From Nocardia transvalensis (GTDB lineage: Bacteria; Actinomycetota; Actinomycetes; Mycobacteriales; Mycobacteriaceae), in the NCBI RefSeq assembly GCF_015477765.1, contig NZ_JADLQQ010000010.1:248001-312000 (forward strand): a stretch of 64,000 bases of DNA, written 5' to 3'. Position numbers and translations under genes: made by a program. Each line of letters starts with the position of its first letter. Within the stretch, counting starts at the first letter, position 1. Below, piece by piece: positions 21,343 through 30,105 of the stretch. The notes below the pieces were generated by a model that saw only the letters and a program-made list of their open reading frames with translations, ran no database searches and was not told where the DNA came from.

Positions 21343-21416
21343 TCGGGCTGACAGGATTTGAACCTGCGACCACCTGACCCCCAGTCAGGTGCGCTACCAA
21401 GCTGCGCCACAGCCCG
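21343..21416 (-). tRNA. tRNA-Pro (anticodon GGG)
   Basis: The minus strand folds as a complete tRNA: acceptor CGGGCTG with CAGCCCG and discriminator A, a GCGC/GCGC D-stem, anticodon arm CCTGA-CTGGGGG-TCAGG giving anticodon GGG, and T-arm GCAGG-TTCAAAT-CCTGT. CCA is not encoded. Integrase 2 and its excisionase lie on the 3' side, so the gene's 3' end is the probable integration target, restored by the element. It marks the right end of the accessory DNA. Confidence 0.95.
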
Positions 21417-21505
21417 TTGCGCCCGCTTTCGCGGGTGCTCGAAGAGATTACCTCAGGACCCCCGGTTGGGGCCAAATCGGCAGGGTGGAGGGGTTTCGTG
21501 TCGGG

Positions 21506-22294
21506 TTAGGGGGTCAGGGGGCGGAGGTGGGCCAGGGCTCGGATGTCGGTGTCTACGGTGAACCAGAGGGTGAGGGTGTCGGGGGTGCGGGTGGTGTGGA
21601 GGGTGAGGGGTTCGCCGAAGCGGATGGGCTTGTTGTATTCGAGGACGTAGCGGTGGGGGCCCGCGGTGAGGTCGGGGGCGGTGGCCGCGTGCTCGTGGAC
21701 GGCGTGCCAGTAGGCGGTGTTGGTGACGTGTTGGAAGTGGTCGATGTCGGTGCGGCGCAATGGGAACGGGGTGGCGGGGGTTGTCGGCAACGGGTCGGTG
21801 AGCCACTGTTTCCAGCGCAGGCGCTGGTCGGTGGCCGTGGTGGCCATCAGTGCGAAGAACTGGTCGGCCAGGCGGGAAGGGCTCATGGTGTCCTTGTTCA
21901 TGTGGATCCAGAAGCCCTCGGTCTCGATGAGGCCGCCGTTGTCGGCGTCGATCCGCACCCGCATGGCCAGCCAGCGCGAGGACAGTCCCGAACACCAGCG
22001 GCGCACGCGCAGCTGAGCGGGCCATTCGACCGGGCGCAGCACGTCGATGACGGTGCGCCGCACGATCCAATGCGGATGGCTGTCCATGGCGCCGGCGTGC
22101 ACGAGGTGGTCGACCCCGGCCTCCTGCAGGTGCCGGGCGATGCCGTCGATGCGCAGATACTGATGTTCGTCCATGTCGGCGGTGCCGAGTCGCCGTTCGA
22201 CGTCGAAGATGTGACCCGTCGCCGGGACGGGAGCCAGGGGTCGGACGATCGGGTCGGCGACGGCCGGAATCGGCGGGCCGGCAAGGGGCGTCAT
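21506..22294 (-). CDS. Acyl-ACP thioesterase-type double hotdog protein
   Basis: The 262-residue product has two hotdog halves: the first with HQYLRIDGIARHLQEAG and a long catalytic-type helix, the second with FPLRRTDIDHFQHVTNTAYWHAV. The D-I-D-x-F-x-H-x-T-N segment fits the Asp/Asn region of plant and bacterial FatA-type thioesterases. Such enzymes release fatty acids from acyl carrier protein. ATG 22294 has GGAGG nine bases upstream. It is the first chromosomal-type gene to the right of the tRNA. The exact acyl chain is unknown. Confidence 0.75.
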   Translation of the reverse strand: MTPLAGPPIPAVADPIVRPLAPVPATGHIFDVERRLGTADMDEHQYLRIDGIARHLQEAGVDHLVHAGAMDSHPHWIVRRTVIDVLRPVEWPAQLRVRRWCSGLSSRWLAMRVRIDADNGGLIETEGFWIHMNKDTMSPSRLADQFFALMATTATDQRLRWKQWLTDPLPTTPATPFPLRRTDIDHFQHVTNTAYWHAVHEHAATAPDLTAGPHRYVLEYNKPIRFGEPLTLHTTRTPDTLTLWFTVDTDIRALAHLRPLTP

Positions 22295-22500
22295 CAGACA
22301 TAACCTCCGGGGATCTGCGATAGGACGGATCGACGGGCAGGGCACGTCGTCATCGCACCGCGGCGATAGCGGGCCGCGGTGATCGGTGCAGAGACTAATG
22401 CAGGCTCCGGCGGAGTGCAGGATTGAATCGCCAACCCTCGCCGCACGATTCGCCGCCCGCGACGACCCGGACATCGCGAGCGCCGTGCGGTGGGGGCGGA

Positions 22501-23010
22501 TCAGGGCACGACTTCGAACCGGTCGCCGGTCTCGACGTGGTCGTAGAGCGCCTTCGCCCCTTCGGGAGTCATCCGGATGCACCCGTGCGACTGTTCTTCG
22601 ATGGGCCCGATATGGGTGGCGATATCGCCGTTGAAGAAGACCGCCCACCGCATTTCCGCATTGTGCATGGTGCTCCAGTGATACGGCTTCTTGAACGCCG
22701 CCTGGAAGACGCCCGGCGGGGTTTCGAAGCCGGGCCGCCCGTGTGAGATCGGCGTGGGGCCGTAGACGACGCGGCCGCGGTCCATCAACCACGCCTCGTT
22801 GGTCGACAACTGCATGCAGACGCGTGCCGCCGCCGAGCACGGCGCCACCACCTCCGCGGGTGCGATCAAGGGAGGAACTCCGGGGATATCCGGTCCGCCG
22901 GGCCACAGCGGTGCGGCCTGCGCGGGTGCGGCCACCGCCACTCCGGCCGCTGCCATACCGATCAACACCGCACTACGGGCCGTGCGGCCGAGTAATCGCA
23001 TGCTGCTCAT
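22501..23010 (-). CDS. Exported L,D-transpeptidase (YkuD fold)
   Basis: The 169-residue protein begins with a signal peptide (basic start, hydrophobic VLIGMAAAGVAVAAPAQA and an AQA cleavage-type end). The mature part is a single YkuD domain with the active-site motif HIGPIEEQSHGCIRM, containing the catalytic His and Cys. These enzymes cross-link peptidoglycan 3-3 or attach proteins to it. It lacks the Ig-like domains of the large mycobacterial LdtMt proteins, so it is a compact type. ATG 23010 follows GAGAGG. Confidence 0.88.
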   Translation of the reverse strand: MSSMRLLGRTARSAVLIGMAAAGVAVAAPAQAAPLWPGGPDIPGVPPLIAPAEVVAPCSAAARVCMQLSTNEAWLMDRGRVVYGPTPISHGRPGFETPPGVFQAAFKKPYHWSTMHNAEMRWAVFFNGDIATHIGPIEEQSHGCIRMTPEGAKALYDHVETGDRFEVVP

Positions 23011-23178
23011 CCAAACCTCTCAATCCCGGACTCGGCCCCGGATCCAGCCGGCGCGAGGTCCGCTTCTTCGGCACGAATCGAAAGCCAAAACTCGAGATGA
23101 ATCCATGATCATTGTGAACCGCCACCACCTCGCCTATTGACCTTTTCGGCCCCGGTAAACCACTCATCCCATGATTTG

Positions 23179-23202
23179 CTTAGAATGCGACTTGTGTCTA
23201 AG
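23179..23202 (+). promoter_or_regulatory. Inverted repeat overlapping the GntR start
   Basis: CTTAGA (23179-23184) and TCTAAG (23197-23202) flank 12 bases that include both possible start codons. TAGAAT (23181-23186) would be a fair -10 box for a transcript starting at GTG 23194, giving a leaderless message. The repeat suits autoregulation by the GntR protein. Confidence 0.4.
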
Positions 23203-23835
23203 ACGTATTCATCGGCCGACCGCGCCTATCAGGAAGTCAAGGAACGCATCCTGACCGGCGCACTCTCCGGCGGCGAGCTGATCAGCGAGGGTGAGATCGC
23301 CGCCGAACTCGGCACCTCCCGCACTCCGGTCCGGGAGGCGTTTCTGCGGCTGGAAACCGAAGGGTGGATGAAGCTCTACCCCAAGCGCGGGGCGCTGGTG
23401 ACGCCCATCTCCCCGCACGAGGCCGAACATGTCGCCCACGCCCGCTACGTCGTCGAAACGGCCGCGGTGCGCACGGTGTCGGCGGGCGACAGATCGGCGC
23501 TGACCGCCGCGCTGCGCTCGTCGCTGGCCCGCCAGCACGAACTGGCCGAGACCGGCGATATCGAGACGATGGCGGTGGTGGACACCGACTTCCATCGCAC
23601 CTACGTCGCCGCCGCCGCGAACCCGCTGCTCACCGGCTTCTACGACTCGCTGCGCGAGCGCCAGCGCCGCATGAACAGCGTTGCGCTGCACCGTGGTTCG
23701 ACAGACTTCGCGCGAATCCTGCAGCAGCACACCCGCTTGGCCGAGCTGATCGAGGCGGGCGACCCCGACGGCTTCGCCGCCGCCCTGATCGAGCACCTGT
23801 CGGGCGTGCACCAGCTGGAACTGCGGGGGCTGTGA
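23185..23835 (+). CDS. GntR-family (FCD) transcription regulator
   Basis: The N-terminal winged helix is typical: AYQEVKERILTGALSGGELISEGEIAAELGTSRTPVREAFLRLETEGWM. The C-terminal part is an all-helical FCD effector domain with the Asp and His positions of the metal/ligand site (DTDFHRTYVAAAANPLL, LQQHTRLAELIEAGD). ATG 23185 or GTG 23194 may be the start. Its stop overlaps the next gene (TGATG), so the regulator and the transporter are one unit. It probably responds to the transporter's substrate. Confidence 0.88.
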   Translation: MRLVSKTYSSADRAYQEVKERILTGALSGGELISEGEIAAELGTSRTPVREAFLRLETEGWMKLYPKRGALVTPISPHEAEHVAHARYVVETAAVRTVSAGDRSALTAALRSSLARQHELAETGDIETMAVVDTDFHRTYVAAAANPLLTGFYDSLRERQRRMNSVALHRGSTDFARILQQHTRLAELIEAGDPDGFAAALIEHLSGVHQLELRGL

Positions 23836-25022
23836 TGGCGACGATCACCGCACCGATCCGCACCCGTCCGGGCACTCGGGCCTGGTGGGGCGTGGCGGCG
23901 GCCATGTTCGCGATCGCCTGGGGCGGTAACGAATTCACGCCGCTGCTGGTGATGTACAAGCAGCACGGACTGGGGGTCACGACCGTCGATCTGCTGCTGT
24001 TCGACTACGTGCTCGGCATCGTGCCCGCGCTGCTGATCGGCGGGCCGCTGTCGGATCGCCACGGCCGCCGCCGGCTCATGCGGCCCGCCCCGCTGATCGG
24101 TGCGGCCGGATCGTTGCTGCTGGCGTTCGGGTCCGGCTCGGTGCCGCTGCTGTCGGCGGGCCGGGTGCTGTGCGGGGCCGCCCTGGGCCTGGCGATGGCG
24201 GTGGGCAGCAGCTGGCTGAAGGAACTGTCGCAGGGCACGGGTGCACGGCGTTCGGCGATGAGCCTCACCGCCGGATTCGCGCTCGGAGCGGGCCTGGCCG
24301 GAACGCTGGCCCAGTGGGCGCCGTGGCCGGACAGCCTGCCCTATCTGATCAATGTCGCCCTCTGCCTGGCCGCCGCGAGCTGCGTCTGGAACTGCCCTGA
24401 AACGGTCGTCCCCCAACGCAATCCGGGTCGGCTGCGCGACGACCTGAAGGTTCCTGCCGCCGGGCACCATCGCTTCCGCACGATCGCGCTCCCGGCGGCA
24501 CTGTGGCTGTTCACCTCGGCCGCAACGGCTTACGCGGTACTGCCCACCCTGCTGGCCACCCGCGTTCGCGGTGCACCGATCGCCTTCTCGGCGCTGGTCA
24601 CCGTGATCACGCTGGGCTGCGGTTTCGCCATCCAGTCGGTCGCACGCCGAATCGATAAGCCCGGCACCGCCCGCGCCGCCGCCGTCGCACTGATCCTGGC
24701 CGCCTGCGGAATGGCCACCGCCGCTTACACCTCCGCCACCCTCCTGGTTCCCGCCGCGATCGTCACCGCCATCGTGCTGGGCGCCGGGTACGGCATCGGC
24801 CTGGTCGCCGGATTGCAGGAGATCGAGCGTATCGCCCGGCCCGACGATCTGGCCGGGCTCACGGCGGTCTTCTACTCGGTGAGCTACCTCGGCTTCGGTG
24901 TACCGGTCGTGCTGGCATTCCTGCACGAGTACCCGGGTTTCGGCTATCCGGCGATGTTCGCCACCGGGGCGGTCGCGGCTCTGGGATGCCTGGCCGTCGT
25001 GGCGCGCAATTACCGCGCGTGA
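23835..25022 (+). CDS. Major facilitator superfamily transporter
   Basis: The 395-residue protein has about 12 hydrophobic segments and the loop 2-3 signature GGPLSDRHGRRRLMRP near residue 65. The arrangement (two six-helix halves, short loops) is that of a drug or small-molecule exporter. It is coupled to the upstream GntR gene. Its 3' end overlaps the convergent glycerol kinase gene by 13 bases. The substrate is not readable from sequence; the longer frame from 23364 overlaps the regulator and is a shadow. Confidence 0.85.
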   Translation: MATITAPIRTRPGTRAWWGVAAAMFAIAWGGNEFTPLLVMYKQHGLGVTTVDLLLFDYVLGIVPALLIGGPLSDRHGRRRLMRPAPLIGAAGSLLLAFGSGSVPLLSAGRVLCGAALGLAMAVGSSWLKELSQGTGARRSAMSLTAGFALGAGLAGTLAQWAPWPDSLPYLINVALCLAAASCVWNCPETVVPQRNPGRLRDDLKVPAAGHHRFRTIALPAALWLFTSAATAYAVLPTLLATRVRGAPIAFSALVTVITLGCGFAIQSVARRIDKPGTARAAAVALILAACGMATAAYTSATLLVPAAIVTAIVLGAGYGIGLVAGLQEIERIARPDDLAGLTAVFYSVSYLGFGVPVVLAFLHEYPGFGYPAMFATGAVAALGCLAVVARNYRA

Positions 25023-26524
25023 CTGCGCGGCCGCAGCCAGCCGAAGGTGAGTTCCACAGCGCGGCGCCAGTTGTCGTACTCGTCCTCGCGCAGCTGCGGA
25101 TCCATGCGCGGCGTCCACTGCGCCGCGATGCGCCAATTGCGGCGCAGCCCTTCCAGATCCGGCCAGTAACCGACCGACAGGCCCGCCGCATAGGCCGCGC
25201 CCAGCGAGACGGTTTCGGCGACGAACGGCCGCATGACGGGGATGTCGAGCACATCGGCGACGATCTGCATGAGCAGGTTGTTGGAGGTCATACCGCCGTC
25301 CACGCGCAGGGCGCGGGCCTGCAATCCGGAGTCGGCGTTCATCGCCTCCACGACGTCGCGGGTCTGCCAGGCCGTGGCCTCGAGCACCGCTCGCGCCAGG
25401 TGCCCCTTGGTGATGTAGGAGGTCAGGCCGATGATCAGCCCCCGCGCATCGCCGCGCCAATGCGGCGCATACAGTCCGGAGAAGGCGGGCACCAGATAGC
25501 AACCGCCGTTGTCTTCGACTGTGCGGGCCAGGGTTTCGATCTCCGGGGCGCTGGCCACCAGGCCGATGTTGTCGCGAATCCATTGCACCAGCGAGCCGGT
25601 CACCGCGATCGGCCCTTCCAGGGCGTAGACCGGGTCCTCATCGATCTGATAGCCGATGGTGGTGAGCAGCCCGCGGGTGGATTGCACCAGCTCCCGTCCG
25701 GTGTTCATCATCAGGAACCCCCCGGTGCCGTAGGTGCATTTGGTTTCCCCACGCGCAAAACAGGTTTGGCCGAACAGCGCGGCATGCTGGTCGCCGAGCG
25801 CGGCCGCGATCCGCAGGCCGGGCACCACGGCACGGGTGGTGCCGAAGGGGGCCGTCGACGGCTGGATGCGCGGCAGCATCGCCGCCGGGATGCCGAAGAA
25901 CTCCAGCAGTTCCGGATCCCAGGTCAGGGTGGCCAGATTCATCAGCAGCGTCCGGCTGGCATTGGTGACATCGGTGACGTGCGAGCCGCCCTCGGGGCCG
26001 CCGGTCAGATTCCAGATCAGCCAGGTCTCCATGGTGCCGAACAGCACGTCACCGCGTTCGGCCCGCTCCCGCAGGCCCGGGGTGGTGTCCAGCAGCCAGC
26101 GCAACCGGGGTGCGGCGAAATAGGTGGCCAGCGGCAGCCCGCACAGGGTCCGGATCCGTTCGGCGCCGGGCCGGGTCTCCAACTCGCGCACCAACTCCTC
26201 GGTGCGCACGTCCTGCCAGATCACCGCCCGGCTCACCGGGACACCGGTGTGGCGATCCCACACCACGGTGGATTCACGCTGATTCGCAATCCCCACGGCC
26301 GCAACCTGATCCGCGGTGACGGCGGCCTCCCGCAACACCCGCGGCAACATCCGCTCCACGCTGCGCCAGATCTCGGTGGCGTCCTGTTCCACCCAGCCGG
26401 GGCGCGGGTAGTACTGGCGGTGTTCGCGCTGGGTGACCCCCACCAGGCGGGCCCGCTGATCGAACAGGATGCACCGGGTGGAGGTGGTGCCCTGGTCGAC
26501 GGCCAGCACGTACCGTTGCGTCAT
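25010..26524 (-). CDS. glpK: Glycerol kinase, second copy
   Basis: The 504-residue FGGY-family kinase starts with the phosphate-binding motif AVDQGTTSTR and contains ESTVVWDRHTG, WQDVRTEEL, GDQHAALFGQ, YGTGGFLMMNTG and the final ALRVDGGMTSNN region, all diagnostic of glycerol kinase. It phosphorylates glycerol to glycerol 3-phosphate. It is read from the IclR gene side with a four-base overlap of coding ends and is distinct from the glpK at 28428. The gene is convergent with the transporter. Two glycerol kinases in one locus suggest different control or affinity. Confidence 0.93.
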   Translation of the reverse strand: MTQRYVLAVDQGTTSTRCILFDQRARLVGVTQREHRQYYPRPGWVEQDATEIWRSVERMLPRVLREAAVTADQVAAVGIANQRESTVVWDRHTGVPVSRAVIWQDVRTEELVRELETRPGAERIRTLCGLPLATYFAAPRLRWLLDTTPGLRERAERGDVLFGTMETWLIWNLTGGPEGGSHVTDVTNASRTLLMNLATLTWDPELLEFFGIPAAMLPRIQPSTAPFGTTRAVVPGLRIAAALGDQHAALFGQTCFARGETKCTYGTGGFLMMNTGRELVQSTRGLLTTIGYQIDEDPVYALEGPIAVTGSLVQWIRDNIGLVASAPEIETLARTVEDNGGCYLVPAFSGLYAPHWRGDARGLIIGLTSYITKGHLARAVLEATAWQTRDVVEAMNADSGLQARALRVDGGMTSNNLLMQIVADVLDIPVMRPFVAETVSLGAAYAAGLSVGYWPDLEGLRRNWRIAAQWTPRMDPQLREDEYDNWRRAVELTFGWLRPRSHAR

Positions 26525-27324
26525 CGGCGTTCGCCTCCTGTCTGCGGTTCGGTCGAAAGCCGTTGTCCGGCACCGAGATCGCGGGACACGGCCGAGGCGG
26601 CTTCACGCACCTGCCCGACCATAGCCGAGCGATGCCGCAGTTGCGGGTCACAGAGCCGATCCAGCGGACCGGTGATGCCGATGGCGCCGACCACCAGACC
26701 CCCGCGCGCCCGGATCGGCGCGGCGATACCGGCCACCCCCGGCCGGAACTCCGCGGCCTCCCCCGCCCACCCGCTGCGGCGCACCTTCGCCAGGTCGCGA
26801 CCGAGCTCGGCGGGATCGACGAGGGTGCGGCGGGTCAGCGCGGCCGGTGCCCGCGCACGCACCGCGGCCGCCAGCTCCGCGTCGTAGGCCAGCAGCACCT
26901 TGCCCAGCGCCGTCGCATGCGGCGGCAGCAGCTCACCGACCTCGAGGGCCTGTTCGGTGTTGTCGGGGCGGAAGACGTGGTGGATCACCACGACGTCGTC
27001 GTCGACCCGGGCGGCGATGCGCACCGACTCCCCGGTGCGGGCGGCGAGCGCGTCGGCCCAGTTGATCGCCCGCGACCGCAGCTCGTTGGTGTCCAGATAG
27101 CCCGAGCCCAGCCCGAGCAGCGCGGCACCCAGCCGGTACTTGCCGCTGGCGGGATCCTGATCCACGAACCCGACTCCCGCCAGGGTGCGCAGGATGCCGT
27201 GCGCGGTGGGTTTGGCCAAACCCAGTGCGGCCGCGATCTCGCCGACGCCCAGGGGGCCGGAACCGCGGGCGAGCAGCCGCAACACGGCGGCGGCGCGCTC
27301 GATGGATTGGATAGGCCCGGGCAC
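26521..27324 (-). CDS. IclR-family regulator of glycerol genes (GylR-like)
   Basis: The N-terminal winged helix (SIERAAAVLRLLA, GEIAAALGLAKPTAHGILRTL) and the C-terminal effector domain (VGELLPPHATALGKVLLAY, GVAGIAAPIRARGGLVVGAIGITGP) define the IclR family. GylR in Streptomyces controls glycerol operons, and the position here between two glycerol kinase operons supports the same role. GTG 27324 is preferred over ATG 27384 because a palindrome (27346-27360) lies just before it. The gene overlaps glpK at 26524, so the two are one operon. Confidence 0.85.
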   Translation of the reverse strand: MPGPIQSIERAAAVLRLLARGSGPLGVGEIAAALGLAKPTAHGILRTLAGVGFVDQDPASGKYRLGAALLGLGSGYLDTNELRSRAINWADALAARTGESVRIAARVDDDVVVIHHVFRPDNTEQALEVGELLPPHATALGKVLLAYDAELAAAVRARAPAALTRRTLVDPAELGRDLAKVRRSGWAGEAAEFRPGVAGIAAPIRARGGLVVGAIGITGPLDRLCDPQLRHRSAMVGQVREAASAVSRDLGAGQRLSTEPQTGGERR

Positions 27325-27345
27325 GCCGGTAAACCTACCCGCCGA

Positions 27346-27485
27346 TTCGACAATGTCGAACACCTGGCGATCGACAAGCAACATCTTCCGATAGGAAATG
27401 TGAGCCACATCACAATTTCGCCCGCTCACCCGACAGTAGCCGCATCGATCCGGCCCAGCCACCGCAAACGTTCGACAATGTCGAA
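27346..27485. promoter_or_regulatory. Two identical 15-bp palindromes TTCGACAATGTCGAA between divergent glycerol operons
   Basis: The sites lie at 27346-27360 (near the regulator start) and 27471-27485 (90 bases before glpF). Their perfect identity and symmetric arms suggest binding by the IclR regulator at both promoters, giving coordinated control. Confidence 0.75.
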
Positions 27486-27574
27486 TGGAATCGGTGTCCG
27501 CGTCGCCCCCGGGCTCGTAACGTCACGATTGACACGGCCGCGCCCGCGGTCGCACGGCAGACGGAGGCTCAACG

Positions 27575-28387
27575 GTGAACTTCGGCTCGATCTTCGTGAG
27601 CGAGGCATTCGGCACGGGTGTGCTGGTGCTGCTCGGCGTCGGCGTGGTTGCGAATGTGTTGCTGACCAAGTCCAAGGGATTCGATGGCGGGTGGCTGCTG
27701 ATCAATTTCGGCTGGGGTCTGGGCGTCATGGCGGGCGTGTACGTCGCCTACAAGACCGGCGGGCACCTCAACCCGGCCGTCACCCTCGGCCTGCTCACCA
27801 GCGGCGCGGACGAATTCGCCCCGGGGATCGACATCACCGCGGCCAACGCGGTCGCCTATTTCGCCGGGCAGATGGTGGGCGGCTTCCTCGGCGCGGTCGT
27901 CGCCTATGTGGCTTATAAGCGGCATTTCGACGCCGAGACCGACCCGACCAAGAAGCTGGCCGTGTTCGCCACCGGCCCCGAGATCCGTTCCTACCCCTGG
28001 AATTTCGCGACCGAGGTGATCGCCACCTTCGTCCTGGTACTGGTGATTCTGGGCTTCGGGCACACCCCCAGCGGGCTCGGCCCCCTGGCGGCGGGTCTGC
28101 TGGTCGTCGGCATCGGCGCCTCCCTGGGCGGGCCCACCGGCTACGCCATCAACCCCGCCCGCGACCTCGCGCCCCGGCTCGCGCACGCCGTGCTGCCCGT
28201 GACCAGGCAGGCGCCCGCGCGGGTTACGGTGTCCACGGGCGCGCCGACCTCCCCCGGTCCGTCCGATCCGCCCGCCGGTTCGGCACCGCAGCGTAAGAAC
28301 TCCGACTGGTCCTACGCCTGGATCCCGGTCGCCGGCCCCCTGCTGGGCGGCGCACTGGCCGGTCTGGTCGCCCAGCTCCTGTTCTGA
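27575..28387 (+). CDS. glpF: Glycerol facilitator (aquaglyceroporin)
   Basis: The 270-residue protein has six membrane segments and two NPA boxes: HLNPAVT and AINPARD. The Asp after the second NPA (NPARD) marks glycerol facilitators rather than water channels. It lets glycerol diffuse into the cell, where glpK traps it. GTG 27575 has GGAGG upstream. The C-terminus has a proline- and serine-rich cytoplasmic insertion (SPGPSDPPAGSAPQ) before the last helix, longer than in E. coli GlpF. It is first in glpF-glpK-glpD. Confidence 0.92.
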   Translation: MNFGSIFVSEAFGTGVLVLLGVGVVANVLLTKSKGFDGGWLLINFGWGLGVMAGVYVAYKTGGHLNPAVTLGLLTSGADEFAPGIDITAANAVAYFAGQMVGGFLGAVVAYVAYKRHFDAETDPTKKLAVFATGPEIRSYPWNFATEVIATFVLVLVILGFGHTPSGLGPLAAGLLVVGIGASLGGPTGYAINPARDLAPRLAHAVLPVTRQAPARVTVSTGAPTSPGPSDPPAGSAPQRKNSDWSYAWIPVAGPLLGGALAGLVAQLLF

Positions 28388-28427
28388 ACTTCCCTTCTGT
28401 CACAAGCGTTTTCTCGAAAGGACAGCA

Positions 28428-29969
28428 GTGAGCGAGCGACGCACTACCACCGCTCGATACGTCGGAGCGATCGACCAGGGCACCACCAGCACCCGATTCA
28501 TGGTGTTCGACCACGGCGGCAACGAAATTGCCCGCCATCAGCTCGAGCACGAGCAGATTCTGCCGCGCGCCGGCTGGGTCGAACACAACCCGACCGAGAT
28601 CTGGGAGCGCACTCGCGCCGTCATCGAAACCACCCTCACCAAGGCGAATCTCAACGCCCACGATCTGGCCGCGGTCGGCGTCACCAATCAGCGCGAGACC
28701 ACGGTGGTGTGGAATCGCCGCACCGGGCGGCCGTACTGCAACGCCATCGTCTGGCAGGACACCCGCACCGACCGTATCGCCGCCGACCTCGAGCGGGCCG
28801 GGCACGGTGAGACCATCCGCCGCAAGGCCGGATTGCCGCCCGCCACTTACTTTTCCGGCGGCAAGCTGCGCTGGATCCTCGACAACGTGCCCGGCGTGGC
28901 CGCCGATGCCGAACGCGGCGAGGCGATCTTCGGCACCACCGACACCTGGCTGCTGTGGCACCTCACCGGCGGCATCGACGGCGGCGTGCACGTCACCGAT
29001 CCGACCAACGCCAGCCGCACCATGCTGATGAATCTGGAGACCTGCGACTGGGACGACGAACTGTTGTCGCTGTTCGGGATTCCGCGCCGGATGCTGCCCA
29101 CCATCGCGCCGTCGTCGAATCCGGGACTGTTCGGCACCACCCGCGCCGACGGCCCGTTCGCCGGCGAGGTGGCACTGGCCGGTGTGCTCGGCGATCAGCA
29201 GGCCGCCACCGTCGGCCAGGTGTGCTTCCGGCCCGGCGAGGCCAAGAACACCTATGGCACCGGAAACTTCCTGCTGCTCAACACCGGTAACGACATCGTG
29301 CGCTCGCAGCACGGGCTGCTCACCACGGTGGCATACCGGTTCGGCGAGGAGAAACCGGTCTATGCCCTGGAGGGCTCGATCGCGGTGACCGGGTCGGCGG
29401 TGCAGTGGCTGCGCGATCAGCTGGGCATCATTTCCGGTGCGGCGCAAAGCGAATCGCTGGCCCGCCAGGCCGCCGACAACGGCGGGGTGTATTTCGTGCC
29501 CGCCTTCTCCGGACTGTTCGCGCCCTACTGGCGCTCGGATGCCCGCGGCGTGATCGTCGGGCTGTCGCGCTTCAGCACCAACGCCCATCTGGCGCGGGCC
29601 ACGCTGGAGTCGATCTGCTATCAGACCCGCGATGTGGTGGAGGCCATGCAGGCCGACTCCGGCGTCAAGCTCGACGTGCTGCGGGTCGACGGCGGCGTCA
29701 CCGCCAACGAGCTGTGCATGCAGCTGCAGGCCGACTTCCTGGGTGTGCCGGTGTCGCGGCCGGTGGTCGCCGAGACGACCGCGCTCGGCGCCGCCTACGC
29801 CGCGGGTTTGGCCGTCGGGTTCTGGCAGAACACCGATGAGCTGGAGGAGAACTGGCGCGAGGACAAGCGCTGGCACCCCACCCTGGCCGAGCCGCAGCGC
29901 GAACGCGGCTACGCCCGCTGGCAGAAGGCCGTCGCGCGCACCCTCGATTGGATCGATGAGGACGACTGA
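28428..29969 (+). CDS. glpK: Glycerol kinase
   Basis: The 513-residue protein has all glycerol kinase features: GAIDQGTTSTRFMVFD, NQRETTVVWNRRTGRPY, WQDTRTDR, GDQQAATVGQ, YGTGNFLLLNTG and LRVDGGVTANELCMQ. It follows glpF by 40 bases and precedes glpD, so glycerol entry, phosphorylation and oxidation are encoded in order. GTG 28428 follows AAAGGA. Compared with the copy at 25010 it has a longer C-terminal tail (RWQKAVARTLDWIDEDD) and clearly different sequence. Confidence 0.95.
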   Translation: MSERRTTTARYVGAIDQGTTSTRFMVFDHGGNEIARHQLEHEQILPRAGWVEHNPTEIWERTRAVIETTLTKANLNAHDLAAVGVTNQRETTVVWNRRTGRPYCNAIVWQDTRTDRIAADLERAGHGETIRRKAGLPPATYFSGGKLRWILDNVPGVAADAERGEAIFGTTDTWLLWHLTGGIDGGVHVTDPTNASRTMLMNLETCDWDDELLSLFGIPRRMLPTIAPSSNPGLFGTTRADGPFAGEVALAGVLGDQQAATVGQVCFRPGEAKNTYGTGNFLLLNTGNDIVRSQHGLLTTVAYRFGEEKPVYALEGSIAVTGSAVQWLRDQLGIISGAAQSESLARQAADNGGVYFVPAFSGLFAPYWRSDARGVIVGLSRFSTNAHLARATLESICYQTRDVVEAMQADSGVKLDVLRVDGGVTANELCMQLQADFLGVPVSRPVVAETTALGAAYAAGLAVGFWQNTDELEENWREDKRWHPTLAEPQRERGYARWQKAVARTLDWIDEDD

Positions 29970-29980
29970 TTCCGGCGAAA

Positions 29981-30068
29981 AACACGCCGGGAAACAAGGG
30001 ACGAAGCCGCCGGGAACTTAAAACCCCAGGCTGCTGGGAACTAAAGAACCAAGCCGCCGGGAACCAAT
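29981..30068 (+). repeat. Four degenerate 23-24 base tandem repeats between glpK and glpD
   Basis: Units centred on GCCGCCGGGAACTWAA recur with 23-24 base spacing; GGGAA positions end near 29994, 30017, 30041 and 30064. The unit is partly palindromic in its GC half. The repeats lie entirely in the 136-base gap before the glpD start and could be RNA-processing or protein-binding sites. Confidence 0.6.
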
Positions 30069-30105
30069 GGAGGGGCCCGACGGGGATCACAAAGGAGAAT
30101 CGACC

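Noticed and set aside
21453..22301. A 282-codon minus-strand frame starting at a well-placed ATG (22301) before the thioesterase
   Set aside because: Its product is proline- and arginine-rich shadow sequence, whereas the ATG seven bases later opens the hotdog protein.
23640..25583. A 647-codon minus-strand frame over the MFS and glpK region
   Set aside because: The MFS transporter and glycerol kinase on their own strands explain this stretch fully.
24986..26887. A 633-codon plus-strand frame over the second glycerol kinase
   Set aside because: The opposite strand encodes a complete FGGY kinase; the plus frame has shadow composition.
27346..27485. SOS boxes for TTCGACAATGTCGAA
   Set aside because: The arms are TTCGACA/TGTCGAA and lack GAAC-N4-GTTC; the position beside an IclR gene gives a better explanation.
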